A DNA stretch of 6,506 bases from Spirochaetaceae bacterium (GTDB lineage Bacteria > Spirochaetota > Spirochaetia > DSM-27196 > SKKC01): assembly GCA_003552745.1 (NCBI GenBank), contig PUOG01000319.1, positions 1-6,506 of the forward strand, read 5' to 3'. A model generated the notes under the pieces. It was not told the origin of the DNA. It ran no database searches and was given only the letters and a program-made list of their open reading frames with translations. Numbering within the stretch: position 1 is the stretch's first letter; each line of letters starts with the position of its first letter. Below are positions 1 to 6,502 of the stretch, piece after piece. Made by a program: the position numbers and the translations under genes.

Positions 1-314
1 CGGGCGGTGTCCTCGATCGTTTCCTTGACACCGAGGTGGATATCCTGCGGGCTGAGAAAGACCGGATGGCCGCCCTCTTCGCCGAATGCGGTCTCGAACG
101 CACACCGTGTGCGGGTGCTTCGCTTCTCGAAAAGGAGAGCGATACTGCGTCCTTCGAGACGTCTTCTTCTCGTTCCGGCGTGGAGTTCGTGCTTCAGTTC
201 CGCCGCTCGACGGAGAAGAAGATCGATTTCTCCTGCGGCGAAATCGGCCAGTGTCAACAAGCTCCGTCCTGCCGGCGGCAAGCCGCCGTCCGCACTGCTC
301 TTGCGTACGTCCAT
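1..314 (-). CDS. argF: Ornithine carbamoyltransferase, N-terminal part (gene runs off the left edge)
   Basis: Only the first 104 codons and two bases of the next are present. The enzyme transfers the carbamoyl group of carbamoyl phosphate to ornithine, giving citrulline, in the cytoplasm. The visible part is the carbamoyl-phosphate-binding domain: an opening GRSLLTLADF segment (residues 16-25), the phosphate-binding STRTR motif at residues 66-70 inside FEKRSTRTRCAFE, and LGVKETIEDTA at 94-104, which matches the family LGxKES-DTAR block. FEK before STRTR and C after it favour ornithine over aspartate carbamoyltransferase. The ATG start lies 14 bases after the lon stop with only a weak AGAG upstream; it leaves about 16 residues before the conserved block, which suits the family. 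Biosynthetic (argF) and catabolic (arcB) enzymes cannot be told apart here, so the symbol is tentative. No terminator separates it from lon, so co-transcription is likely. Confidence 0.9.
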   Translation of the reverse strand, partial: MDVRKSSADGGLPPAGRSLLTLADFAAGEIDLLLRRAAELKHELHAGTRRRRLEGRSIALLFEKRSTRTRCAFETAFGEEGGHPVFLSPQDIHLGVKETIEDTA

Positions 315-328
315 GGGGGCGAACTCTA

Positions 329-2830
329 TCAGGTCGCGCGTATCTCGAACAGCGATTGCGGGAAGAGAAGAGAGAGCGCGTCCATCACCGATTCGACGAA
401 GTGCAATTCCAGGCCGCGGTGGACTTCCGGAGGGAGATCTTCCCGGTCAATGCGATTTCCCTCGGGGAGCAGCACATTCGGAATATCGTTGCGCAGTGCA
501 GCGAGCACTTTCTCCTTCACACCACCGACCGGCAGAATGCGCCCGGTCAGCGTGATCTCGCCGGTCATGGCGATGTGTGTATGCGCCGGGATGCCGGTAA
601 GTGCGCTGAGCATGGCGACGGTAAGGGTAATCCCGGCCGACGGACCATCCTTTGGGATGGCACCGTGCGGCACGTGCAGATGGATGTCGCTTTCGTCGAT
701 ACGGCGTTCGTCGAGGCTGAAGCGGTGGCTGTGATTTCGAATGAAGCTCAGGGCGATACGCCCGCTCTCCTTCATTACCTCTCCGAGACTGCCGGTGAGG
801 ATCAGTGAGCCGTCACCCCGGAATGTCGTCGCCTCCACCGGAAGCAAGGTGCCGCCGAGCTCGGTCCACGCCAGTCCTCGGGCGAGTCCCGAACGCGGCT
901 CGGGGTACACCACGTCGCGGTTGGGTCGCGGCTTGCCGAGCGACTTGCGAACTACCTTCGGAGTGACGATTGCCGAGTATGTCGTCTTTGTGGCCGTAGA
1001 CGTGCCTTCGCCGTTCTCCGGAGTCCCGGCCGAACCTGCGGCGTCGGCGGGAGCGTCGTCGGAACGATCGACTGCCGGCCTCTCGGCGTCCTCTTCGGGG
1101 CGGGCACCACCGGGTGGCCGCACGCCCTCGGAAACCGCGCGACGGGCGAGTTTGCGCACAATCGTCCCGATCTGCCGTTCGAGCTCCCGTACGCCGCTCT
1201 CAGCGGTGTAGTCTCGGATGACCGTCGCGAGTGCAGCATCGCGGAAACGGATGTCAGCGAACGCGAGGCCGTTCGCCTCGAGCTGCTTGGGGACGAGAAA
1301 ACCCTTCGCGATGCGAGTCTTCTCCTGCTCGGTATATCCCGGGATTTCGATGATCTCCATACGGTCGCGAAGTGCATACGGCACATTGTGAATGCTGTTC
1401 GCCGTTGTGATGAAGATGATCCGGGAGAGATCGAACGGAACCTCGAGATAGTGGTCGACGAAGTTAACGTTCTGCTCGGGGTCGAGAACCTCGAGGAGAG
1501 CGCTGGCAGGATCGCCACGGAAATCGCTCGACATCTTGTCGATCTCGTCGAGGAGAAAGACGGGATTCGAGCTGTTCACCTTCCGCAGACTCTGCACAAT
1601 CTTTCCGGGCAGAGCACCGACATACGTCTTGCGGTGGCCACGTATCTCCGCTTCGTCGCGGACTCCGCCGAGGCTGATTCGAAGAAACTCCCGGCCCAAT
1701 GAGCGGGCAAGGCTCGCGCCGAGACTGGTCTTTCCGGTTCCCGGTGGACCCACGAAACAGAGTATCGGTCCGCGTTGGTCGGGTTTCAACTCGTGTACCG
1801 CCAGATAGTCGAGAATCCGTTCCTTTGGTTTCTCCATGTCGTAATGGTCGGCATCGAGTATCACGCTCGCCTGCTGCAGGTCGTGGTGTTCACTCGAGTA
1901 TTCGCGCCACGGGAGATCGGCGATCCAGTCCAGCCATGTGCGGATGATCCCTGCCTCGGGACTCACCGGCTGCAGTCTCGCCAGTCGTGCGATCTCTTTC
2001 TCGCAGCGGGCGCGGACTTCATCCGGAAGTTTCTTCTCCTCGAGACGCTTCTTCATCTCTTCGGCGCCGCTCGGGTCATCGTCGCCGCGACCGAGCTCAC
2101 GATCGATCTCCTTGCGTTGCTCGTTGAGGTAGTGCTCGCGTTGACTCTGTTCGAGCCGCTTGCGGACGCGACCCTGAATCCGTTTCTTGAGGTCGAGAGT
2201 CTCGAGCTCCGCCTCGAGCGATATGGCGAGCTCTTCGAGGCGTTCGCGTTGATCGGTGTTTCGCAGAAGCTCGATCTTCTTTTCGATCGGAAGGGGGCTG
2301 TAGCCGGCGATAACGTTCAGCACCGAAAGAGAGTCCGCCGCGCGCTCGACCGCCTTCTGAGCGTCGGGACCGATCTTTCGCGCGGAGTTATTGACGAGCT
2401 TCCGGTAACTCTCACGCACCGTGTTGATGAGTGCGCGAATCTCCTCGGTCTCCTGGAGTTTCGCCTCTTCGATCGGTGTCACATCGGCGGTCATCGAACG
2501 GCCACGGCCACTCATACCTCGCACCGATGCACGCTTCTTTCCCTCGACGAGCAGGCGGGTGGAGCCGTCCGGTAGACGGAGTGACTGGATGACCGATGCT
2601 ATCGTTGCGACGTCGTAGAAGTCATCGGGGCCCGGCTCCGGCTTCGGTACGCGCTGCGTACACAACACAATCTGTGCGCCGTCACCGGTATTCTCGCTGA
2701 GGACCCCGGCGGCACTCTTCCCGATGAAGAACGGGACAACCATGCCGGGAAACACGACCATTTCCTTCAACGGGACGACCGGCAACCCACCGACCTCCGA
2801 TTCCCGTGGTGCTCGCTCGAAGAGCTTCAT
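329..2830 (-). CDS. lon: ATP-dependent Lon protease (endopeptidase La)
   Basis: This is a complete 833-residue LonA protease, a cytoplasmic ring hexamer that unfolds and degrades misfolded and short-lived regulatory proteins. The N-terminal substrate-binding domain begins at LPVVPLKEMVVFPG (16-29) and runs to about 205, followed by a charged, coiled-coil-prone helical region to about 300. The AAA+ module has Walker A GPPGTGKT at 361-368 and Walker B VFLLDEID at 424-431. The protease domain begins near GLAWTELGG (652-660). The catalytic dyad is Ser731 in PKDGPSAG and Lys774 in GGVKEK, with the same 43-residue spacing as Ser679 and Lys722 of E. coli Lon. The length is near the usual 780-820, and the excess lies mostly in a low-complexity linker at about 569-617. 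The ATG overlaps the clpX stop as ATGA, and the sequence before it (AAGAAG) is a poor ribosome binding site, so translation is probably coupled to clpX. Confidence 0.98.
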   Translation of the reverse strand: MKLFERAPRESEVGGLPVVPLKEMVVFPGMVVPFFIGKSAAGVLSENTGDGAQIVLCTQRVPKPEPGPDDFYDVATIASVIQSLRLPDGSTRLLVEGKKRASVRGMSGRGRSMTADVTPIEEAKLQETEEIRALINTVRESYRKLVNNSARKIGPDAQKAVERAADSLSVLNVIAGYSPLPIEKKIELLRNTDQRERLEELAISLEAELETLDLKKRIQGRVRKRLEQSQREHYLNEQRKEIDRELGRGDDDPSGAEEMKKRLEEKKLPDEVRARCEKEIARLARLQPVSPEAGIIRTWLDWIADLPWREYSSEHHDLQQASVILDADHYDMEKPKERILDYLAVHELKPDQRGPILCFVGPPGTGKTSLGASLARSLGREFLRISLGGVRDEAEIRGHRKTYVGALPGKIVQSLRKVNSSNPVFLLDEIDKMSSDFRGDPASALLEVLDPEQNVNFVDHYLEVPFDLSRIIFITTANSIHNVPYALRDRMEIIEIPGYTEQEKTRIAKGFLVPKQLEANGLAFADIRFRDAALATVIRDYTAESGVRELERQIGTIVRKLARRAVSEGVRPPGGARPEEDAERPAVDRSDDAPADAAGSAGTPENGEGTSTATKTTYSAIVTPKVVRKSLGKPRPNRDVVYPEPRSGLARGLAWTELGGTLLPVEATTFRGDGSLILTGSLGEVMKESGRIALSFIRNHSHRFSLDERRIDESDIHLHVPHGAIPKDGPSAGITLTVAMLSALTGIPAHTHIAMTGEITLTGRILPVGGVKEKVLAALRNDIPNVLLPEGNRIDREDLPPEVHRGLELHFVESVMDALSLLFPQSLFEIRAT

Positions 2831-4071
2831 GCGGACTTCTTGATCTGGATTATTTCCGGCTTTTCGCTCTGTTCGATCACTTCGCGCGTGATGACGACTT
2901 TCTTCTTCCCTTCGATCGAGGGAATGTCGTACATGACGTCGATCATCACCGACTCTACTATTCCTCGTAGCCCCCGAGCGCCGGTCTTCTGTCGAATCCC
3001 TTTCTCGGCAATGGCACGGATCGCATCATCCTGAAACTCGAGGTCGACTCCGTCGAGCCCGAGACTGGCTTGATACTGCCGGATTATCGAGTTCTTCGGC
3101 TCGACGATGATCCGTTCGAGGTCGTTCACCGTCAGATCGTTGAGGGTAACGGTTATCGGTAGGCGTCCGACGAACTCCGGGATGAGCCCGAACTTGATCA
3201 GATCGTCGGGGTGAATGTGCCGGTAGAGTTCGGCAAGGTCTTTCTCGCGCGTGCTGCGAATATCGGCGCCGAATCCGAGCGGATGGTCGGAAACACGCGA
3301 CTCGATGAGCTTATCGAGCCCTACGAACGCTCCACCGCAGATGAACAGAATGTTGCTCGTGTCGATCTTGATCATCTCCTGGCTAGGATGCTTGCGTCCG
3401 CCCTGCGGTGGGACCGAAGCTTGCGTACCCTCGATGATCTTCAACAATGCCTGCTGCACGCCTTCACCCGAGACGTCACGGGTGATCGAGGCGTTCTCGC
3501 TCTTCCGTGAGATCTTGTCTATTTCGTCGATGTAGATGATGCCGCGTTCGGCGGCTGCGATATTGTTTCCCGCCGCCTGATAGAGCTTGAGCAGGATGTT
3601 TTCGACGTCCTCCCCGACGTAACCCGCCTCGGTCAAAGTGGTTGCGTCGGCAATCGCGAACGGTACGCGAAGCTTTCGTGCGAGGGTACGTGCAAGCAGC
3701 GTCTTTCCGGTGCCGGTAGGCCCGATCATGAGCACATTTGCTTTTTCCAGCTCGACGTCCGACTCGACCCTTCCGCGCTGAGTAATACGTTTGTAGTGAT
3801 TGTAGACTGCGACACTGAGGTACTTCTTCGCCGCCTCCTGGCCGATCACGTACTGATCGATGTATTCCTTGATCTCCCGCGGATTCGGTACGTCATCGAG
3901 AAACTCGTTCGTGATAACGTCGTCTTCCTCGTCGAGGATCTTCTTGCAGACGTTCACGCATTCGTCGCAGATGTAGACGCCGGGCCCGGCGATGAGTCGT
4001 CGCGCGAAATCGGCATTCTTACCGCAGAACGAGCATATCTTCTGATTCTCATTTTTCTGTTGTTTGCTCAT
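2827..4071 (-). CDS. clpX: ATP-dependent Clp protease, ATP-binding subunit ClpX
   Basis: This is a complete 414-residue AAA+ unfoldase, the usual length for ClpX. It recognises tagged substrates, unfolds them and threads them into ClpP. The N-terminal zinc-binding domain has Cys13, Cys16, Cys35 and Cys38 (CSFC and CDEC). Walker A is GPTGTGKT at 117-124 and Walker B is IIYIDEID at 178-185 (Asp182, Glu183). The pore-1 loop GYVG is at 150-153 and the RKH loop at 226-228. The ClpP-docking loop reads LGF at 265-267, where E. coli has IGF. GRLP at 302-305 holds the probable arginine finger, and sensor-2 GARGLR is at 364-369. The chosen ATG gives the usual short lead before the zinc finger. It lies 23 bases inside the end of clpP, with a GGGGG-AAGA stretch just upstream as a weak, close ribosome binding site. 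The stop overlaps the lon start by 4 bases. Confidence 0.99.
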   Translation of the reverse strand: MSKQQKNENQKICSFCGKNADFARRLIAGPGVYICDECVNVCKKILDEEDDVITNEFLDDVPNPREIKEYIDQYVIGQEAAKKYLSVAVYNHYKRITQRGRVESDVELEKANVLMIGPTGTGKTLLARTLARKLRVPFAIADATTLTEAGYVGEDVENILLKLYQAAGNNIAAAERGIIYIDEIDKISRKSENASITRDVSGEGVQQALLKIIEGTQASVPPQGGRKHPSQEMIKIDTSNILFICGGAFVGLDKLIESRVSDHPLGFGADIRSTREKDLAELYRHIHPDDLIKFGLIPEFVGRLPITVTLNDLTVNDLERIIVEPKNSIIRQYQASLGLDGVDLEFQDDAIRAIAEKGIRQKTGARGLRGIVESVMIDVMYDIPSIEGKKKVVITREVIEQSEKPEIIQIKKSA

Positions 4072-4690
4072 TCTTCCCCCGCACTAATACTTTGTCGACG
4101 ATCCCGTACTCGACGCTCTCTTCAGCCGTCATGAAGAAGTCCCGCTCGGTGTCCCGGGCGATAACATCTTCGCTCTTGCCGGTGTGCTTCGCGAAGTAGC
4201 CGATCAACAGCTTCTTCAAGCGTACCATTTCACGCGCCTGGATGCCTATGTCGGCGGCTTGCCCCTGCACGCCTCCCCACGGCTGGTGGAGCATGATTCG
4301 CGTCGAGGGCAGAGCGAGTCGCTTACCCGGCGCGCCGGCGGCGAGCAACATCGCTCCCATACTGGCCGCCTGACCGAGGCAGATTGTCGAGACATCCGGC
4401 CGGATGTACTGAATGGTATCATAGATTGCAAGGCCCGCGGTAACACTGCCGCCCGGACAGTTTACATAGAGCATGATGTCTTTTTCGGCATCCTGACTCT
4501 CGAGAAAGAGTAGCTGCGCGACAGCGAGATCGGCGGTTACGTCGTGAATTTCGCCGTCGAGGAAGACGATTCGATCCTTCAGCAGGCGCGAGAAGATGTC
4601 GTACGCCCGCTCACCGGATCCGGTCTGTTCGACGACGTACGGTACCAATGTGTTGCTTTGTTCGTCCATGCGTGGCTGAAAACTACTCAT
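4049..4690 (-). CDS. clpP: ATP-dependent Clp protease, proteolytic subunit ClpP
   Basis: This is a complete 213-residue ClpP serine peptidase, which forms a double-ring 14-mer degrading chains delivered by ClpX. The catalytic triad is intact: Ser110 in GQAASMGA, His135 in MLHQPWGG and Asp184 in TERDFFM, with the same spacing as Ser97, His122 and Asp171 of mature E. coli ClpP. LVPYVVEQT at 15-23 matches the family's mature N-terminus, so about 13 residues are a probable self-cleaved propeptide. The ATG at 4690 is preferred because GGGA lies just upstream and the propeptide length fits. A second ATG at 4669 (Met8) has no ribosome binding site and would leave only six residues before the mature end. 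The gene overlaps tig by 8 bases and clpX by 23, which suggests translational coupling. The C-terminal tail after the Asp region is slightly longer than in E. coli. Confidence 0.99.
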   Translation of the reverse strand: MSSFQPRMDEQSNTLVPYVVEQTGSGERAYDIFSRLLKDRIVFLDGEIHDVTADLAVAQLLFLESQDAEKDIMLYVNCPGGSVTAGLAIYDTIQYIRPDVSTICLGQAASMGAMLLAAGAPGKRLALPSTRIMLHQPWGGVQGQAADIGIQAREMVRLKKLLIGYFAKHTGKSEDVIARDTERDFFMTAEESVEYGIVDKVLVRGKNEQTTEK

Positions 4691-6035
4691 TTCGTCCCAT
4701 AACGTCCATTACGGACTGTTTCTTGCCTTTCTTGACCTTGTTCTTTTCGAAGAGCGCGTCGAAGAGCTTGCGCTCCTGCACCTCATGTCGCACGTACTCG
4801 AGCATATTGTTGCTGCGGTAGTGCTCTTTCGCCTGCTCGGCAGTCATAGAGCTGCCTTCTGCCTGCTCGGCGATGTAGGCGTCGACCTCTTCGTCACTCG
4901 CCTCGATCTCCTCGTGTTCCAGGAGCTTCTGGGTGAGTAGCTGGTTCTTGAGACGAGTCGTCGACTGCTCGCGCCATTGCTCGAGAAAATCTTCTTTCGT
5001 GCGTCCCTGAGCTTCGATCAGCGGAAGAATTTGCTCCTCATTGCCCCCGAACTGCTGGAGGAAGTTCCGCCATTGCTGTTCGAGCTCAGCGCGGACCATG
5101 CTCTCCGGCACCGGTACGCTCGAAGTCTCGAGAACTTTGCCGAGGAGCTGCTCGACCTTCTGTTGGCGAACCCGATTCTCGACGCTCTTTTCGAGGCGTT
5201 TGCGAATGTCGGCTTTCAGGTCGTCGAGTGTTTCATACTCGTCACTGACATCCTGCGCGAGCTCGTCATCGATTTCGGGGAGATCGCGCTGTTTCACCGC
5301 CGTGACCGTTACTCGGATCCGCTTCGTCGTGCCCGCGAGTTCTTCGTCCTCGAAATCCTCGGCGTAGCTCTTTTCGATCTCTTCGGGCTCGCCGATCTTA
5401 AGCCCCACGACCTCGTCGTCGAACTTGTACCGGTTCATCTCGGTTCCGACGGTAAAAGTGAAGTCCTCACGGCGCGTCTCTTCGATCTCGTTGCCGTCCT
5501 CGTCGAGCTCGACGTAGTTGACGGTGACGATATCGTCTTTTGCTACGACCCCCGACTCCTTGTCCATCGTGATGGCGTTCTGTTCCTGGATCGCCGCCAG
5601 CTCGCGCTGAAGGTCGTCGTCGCTTACCTTGACCACCGGTTCCTCGATCGTGAGGCCGGAGTACTCTCCGACTTCGACGTCCGGATAGATGTCATAGGAG
5701 ACACTGAAGGTCATATCCTTTTCGAGATCGAGCTCCGGTTCGTCCTCAAGACTCGGCTGGGAATAGGGCAGCGGCTTCTCGTCGATTTCGTCGAATATCT
5801 TCTTCAACGATTCCTCGAGGACACGCTGCGTCGTCTCGGCCTTCAGTGATTCGCCAAACTTCGATTCGAGGACCTTCGGAGGAACCTTGCCGGGTCGAAA
5901 GCCCTTGATGTGAGCCTTCTTCGAATAGTCTTTGAGGAGATTCTGATACTCTCCGCTGACGTACGAGCTGTCGAGCGTCACGGTGAGTTTTACGTTCGCG
6001 TTCTCCCGCTTCTCTACCTGCTTATCTACGATCAA
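4683..6035 (-). CDS. tig: Trigger factor, ribosome-associated chaperone with FKBP-type peptidyl-prolyl isomerase domain
   Basis: This is a complete 450-residue trigger factor, close to the family's usual 430-450. It binds the ribosome near the exit tunnel and shields nascent chains. The N-terminal ribosome-binding domain (about 1-115) contains the signature GFRPGKVP at 45-52. An FKBP-like isomerase domain follows at about 160-247 (DDIVTVNYVELDEDG onward). The long, charged, helical C-terminal substrate-cradle domain runs from about 250 to 430 and ends in a lysine-rich tail (KNKVKKGKK, 431-439). The start is TTG, chosen because GAGGA lies 7 bases upstream, the next in-frame codons upstream include no ATG, GTG or TTG, and a TAG stop is reached at 6074-6072. 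It is the first gene of the tig-clpP-clpX-lon cluster. The stop overlaps clpP by 8 bases. Its upstream region carries the candidate promoter and a large inverted repeat. Confidence 0.98.
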   Translation of the reverse strand: MIVDKQVEKRENANVKLTVTLDSSYVSGEYQNLLKDYSKKAHIKGFRPGKVPPKVLESKFGESLKAETTQRVLEESLKKIFDEIDEKPLPYSQPSLEDEPELDLEKDMTFSVSYDIYPDVEVGEYSGLTIEEPVVKVSDDDLQRELAAIQEQNAITMDKESGVVAKDDIVTVNYVELDEDGNEIEETRREDFTFTVGTEMNRYKFDDEVVGLKIGEPEEIEKSYAEDFEDEELAGTTKRIRVTVTAVKQRDLPEIDDELAQDVSDEYETLDDLKADIRKRLEKSVENRVRQQKVEQLLGKVLETSSVPVPESMVRAELEQQWRNFLQQFGGNEEQILPLIEAQGRTKEDFLEQWREQSTTRLKNQLLTQKLLEHEEIEASDEEVDAYIAEQAEGSSMTAEQAKEHYRSNNMLEYVRHEVQERKLFDALFEKNKVKKGKKQSVMDVMGRNE

Positions 6036-6042
6036 TGTGCTT

Positions 6043-6047
6043 TCCTC
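6043..6047 (-). promoter_or_regulatory. Ribosome binding site of tig (fixes a TTG start)
   Basis: The minus strand reads GAGGA followed by a 7-base spacer (AAGCACA) and then TTG. This is a good Shine-Dalgarno match at a good distance. It decides the TTG start, since no other usable start codon lies between it and the upstream in-frame TAG. Confidence 0.8.
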
Positions 6048-6071
6048 GATACGGTTTTCGGGTGCTGAAAC

Positions 6072-6208
6072 CTAGGAGCTTGTCGGACGTCACTTCGGAA
6101 TTGAATAATGGGCGCATACCCTTGCGCGAATATGCATTTTGAAGGGCGAAAGCATGCAATAGGTCGTGCCAATATTCAATTCTGCCCACATGTCCGACAA
6201 GCTCCTAG
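6072..6208. repeat. 137-base imperfect inverted repeat, MITE- or REP-like
   Basis: The tips are a perfect 17-base inverted repeat (CTAGGAGCTTGTCGGAC at 6072-6088, its complement at 6192-6208). In the same register, a second perfect block follows: GAATTGAATA at 6098-6107 against 6173-6182. About 32 of the outer 40 positions pair. The interior pairs less regularly: GGCGC 6111-6115 with GTGCC 6166-6170, TTGC 6122-6125 with GCAA 6156-6159, and ATGC 6132-6135 with GCAT 6152-6155. The whole can fold as one long bulged hairpin in DNA or RNA. Both tips carry CTAG, which could be a 4-base target duplication with termini starting GAGCTTGTCGGAC. It encodes no protein. A non-autonomous transposon remnant is my best reading, but copy number elsewhere in the genome is unknown from here. 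Confidence 0.75.
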
Positions 6209-6222
6209 AGTATTAGGTCGAA

Positions 6223-6252
6223 ACTATACACTACCGGAAGCTTCGATGAAAA
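6223..6252 (-). promoter_or_regulatory. Candidate sigma70-type promoter for the tig operon
   Basis: On the minus strand TTTTCA (6252-6247) and TATAGT (6228-6223) are separated by 18 bases. The -10 matches TATAAT at 5 of 6 positions and the -35 matches TTGACA at 4 of 6. It lies between the tRNA terminator and the inverted repeat and points at tig. Transcription would start near 6216, giving a leader of about 180 bases that includes the whole inverted repeat. It was found by eye only, and another promoter within or beyond the repeat is possible. Confidence 0.4.
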
Positions 6253-6285
6253 CCGTTGCGCCGGCACCGCCCGTTGCCCCGGCAC
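6253..6285. repeat. Two 15-base direct repeats next to the candidate -35 box
   Basis: CCGTTGCGCCGGCAC (6253-6267) and CCGTTGCCCCGGCAC (6271-6285) are identical at 14 of 15 positions, with an 18-base period. The first copy directly abuts the candidate -35 hexamer. Paired sites of this size upstream of a promoter suggest a tandem regulator-binding site, but I recognise no known operator, and chance duplication in GC-rich DNA is possible. Confidence 0.5.
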
Positions 6286-6385
6286 GGTGGGTGCTGAAGC
6301 GAGATTGCTCTCGAGGTCCGAAGCGGCACACGGTGTACACTTTCCGGAGCGATTCGCCGTCTTTACAGGCCGGCCGTAGAGGCCG

Positions 6386-6421
6386 AAAAAAGCCCCTGTA
6401 TCCGAGATCGGATCAGGGGCT
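6386..6421 (-). terminator. Rho-independent terminator of tRNA-Gly
   Basis: Read on the minus strand, AGCCCCTG (6421-6414) pairs with CAGGGGCT (6398-6391), an inner stem ATCCG/CGGAT continues to a 4-base ATCT loop (6408-6405), and one base (6399) is bulged. Six T follow, starting at the last base of the stem region (6391-6386). It begins 9 bases after the tRNA 3' end and should separate the tRNA transcript from tig. A further short hairpin, CGGCC-TCTAC-GGCCG (6385-6371), follows directly after the T run. Confidence 0.92.
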
Positions 6422-6430
6422 GCGGCGGAG

Positions 6431-6502
6431 AGCGGGAGACGGGATTTGAACCCGCGACATCCACCTTGGCAAGGTGGCGCTCTACCCCTGAGCTACTCCC
6501 GC
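6431..6502 (-). tRNA. tRNA-Gly (anticodon GCC)
   Basis: The minus strand folds into a full 72-base cloverleaf. The acceptor stem GCGGGAG/CTCCCGC (6502-6496 with 6438-6432) pairs perfectly, with T6431 as the discriminator base. The D-stem is GCTC/GAGC. The anticodon stem CCACC/GGTGG encloses the loop TTGCCAA, with anticodon GCC at 6470-6468, which reads glycine GGC and GGT codons. The T arm is GCGGG-TTCAAAT-CCCGT. The 3' CCA is not encoded (the next bases are CTC), so it must be added by the CCA-adding enzyme. The promoter would lie beyond the right edge of the window. Confidence 0.98.

Larger units (their letters stand above)
6036..6385. other. Gene-free control region between tRNA-Gly terminator and tig
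   Basis: I see no convincing gene in these 350 bases. The only sizeable open frame is on the plus strand (6108-6449); it crosses the inverted repeat, the terminator and part of the tRNA and resembles no protein I know. The region holds, from tig outward, the tig ribosome binding site, a 137-base inverted repeat, a candidate promoter and a pair of 15-base direct repeats. Between 6286 and 6370 I see only an 8-base palindrome (GTGTACAC, 6333-6340) and nothing else I can name. A 10-base word, GGGTGCTGAA, occurs at 6060-6069 and again at 6289-6298. I saw no CIRCE element and no clear heat-shock sigma-32 promoter, although this gene cluster is often heat-inducible in other bacteria. Confidence 0.75.

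Noticed and set aside
36..808. Overlapping plus-strand open frames of up to 240 codons near the left edge
   Set aside because: They lie antisense to the recognisable OTC and lon C-terminal coding sequence, and the frames compete with each other without family resemblance.
952..1518. 188-codon minus-strand open frame in another frame inside lon
   Set aside because: The lon frame continues through it with intact Walker B and linker sequence. The alternative product is Arg/Ser/Pro-rich, typical of an out-of-frame reading.
1775..2575. 266-codon open frame on the plus strand opposite lon
   Set aside because: It is a shadow of lon. The hydrophobic-looking stretches mirror charged coiled-coil codons of Lon on the other strand.
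4667..4669. Internal ATG (Met8) as the start of clpP
   Set aside because: It has no ribosome binding site and would leave too short a propeptide; the upstream ATG fits better.
4977..5849. 290-codon open frame on the plus strand opposite tig
   Set aside because: It lies wholly antisense to a convincing trigger factor gene, resembles no protein family I know, and is expected from codon bias in GC-rich coding DNA.
6371..6385. Hairpin CGGCC-loop-GGCCG considered as a second terminator
   Set aside because: On the minus strand it follows the T run and has no T run of its own. On the plus strand it is followed by A rather than T.
6036..6385. CIRCE, sigma-32 or CtsR-type heat-shock control sites
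   Set aside because: No TTAGCACTC-N9-GAGTGCTAA, no clear sigma-32 hexamers and no CtsR heptad repeat could be found by eye.
6108..6449. 113-codon plus-strand open frame in the intergenic region
   Set aside because: It spans the inverted repeat, the terminator and part of the tRNA, and has no recognisable domain.
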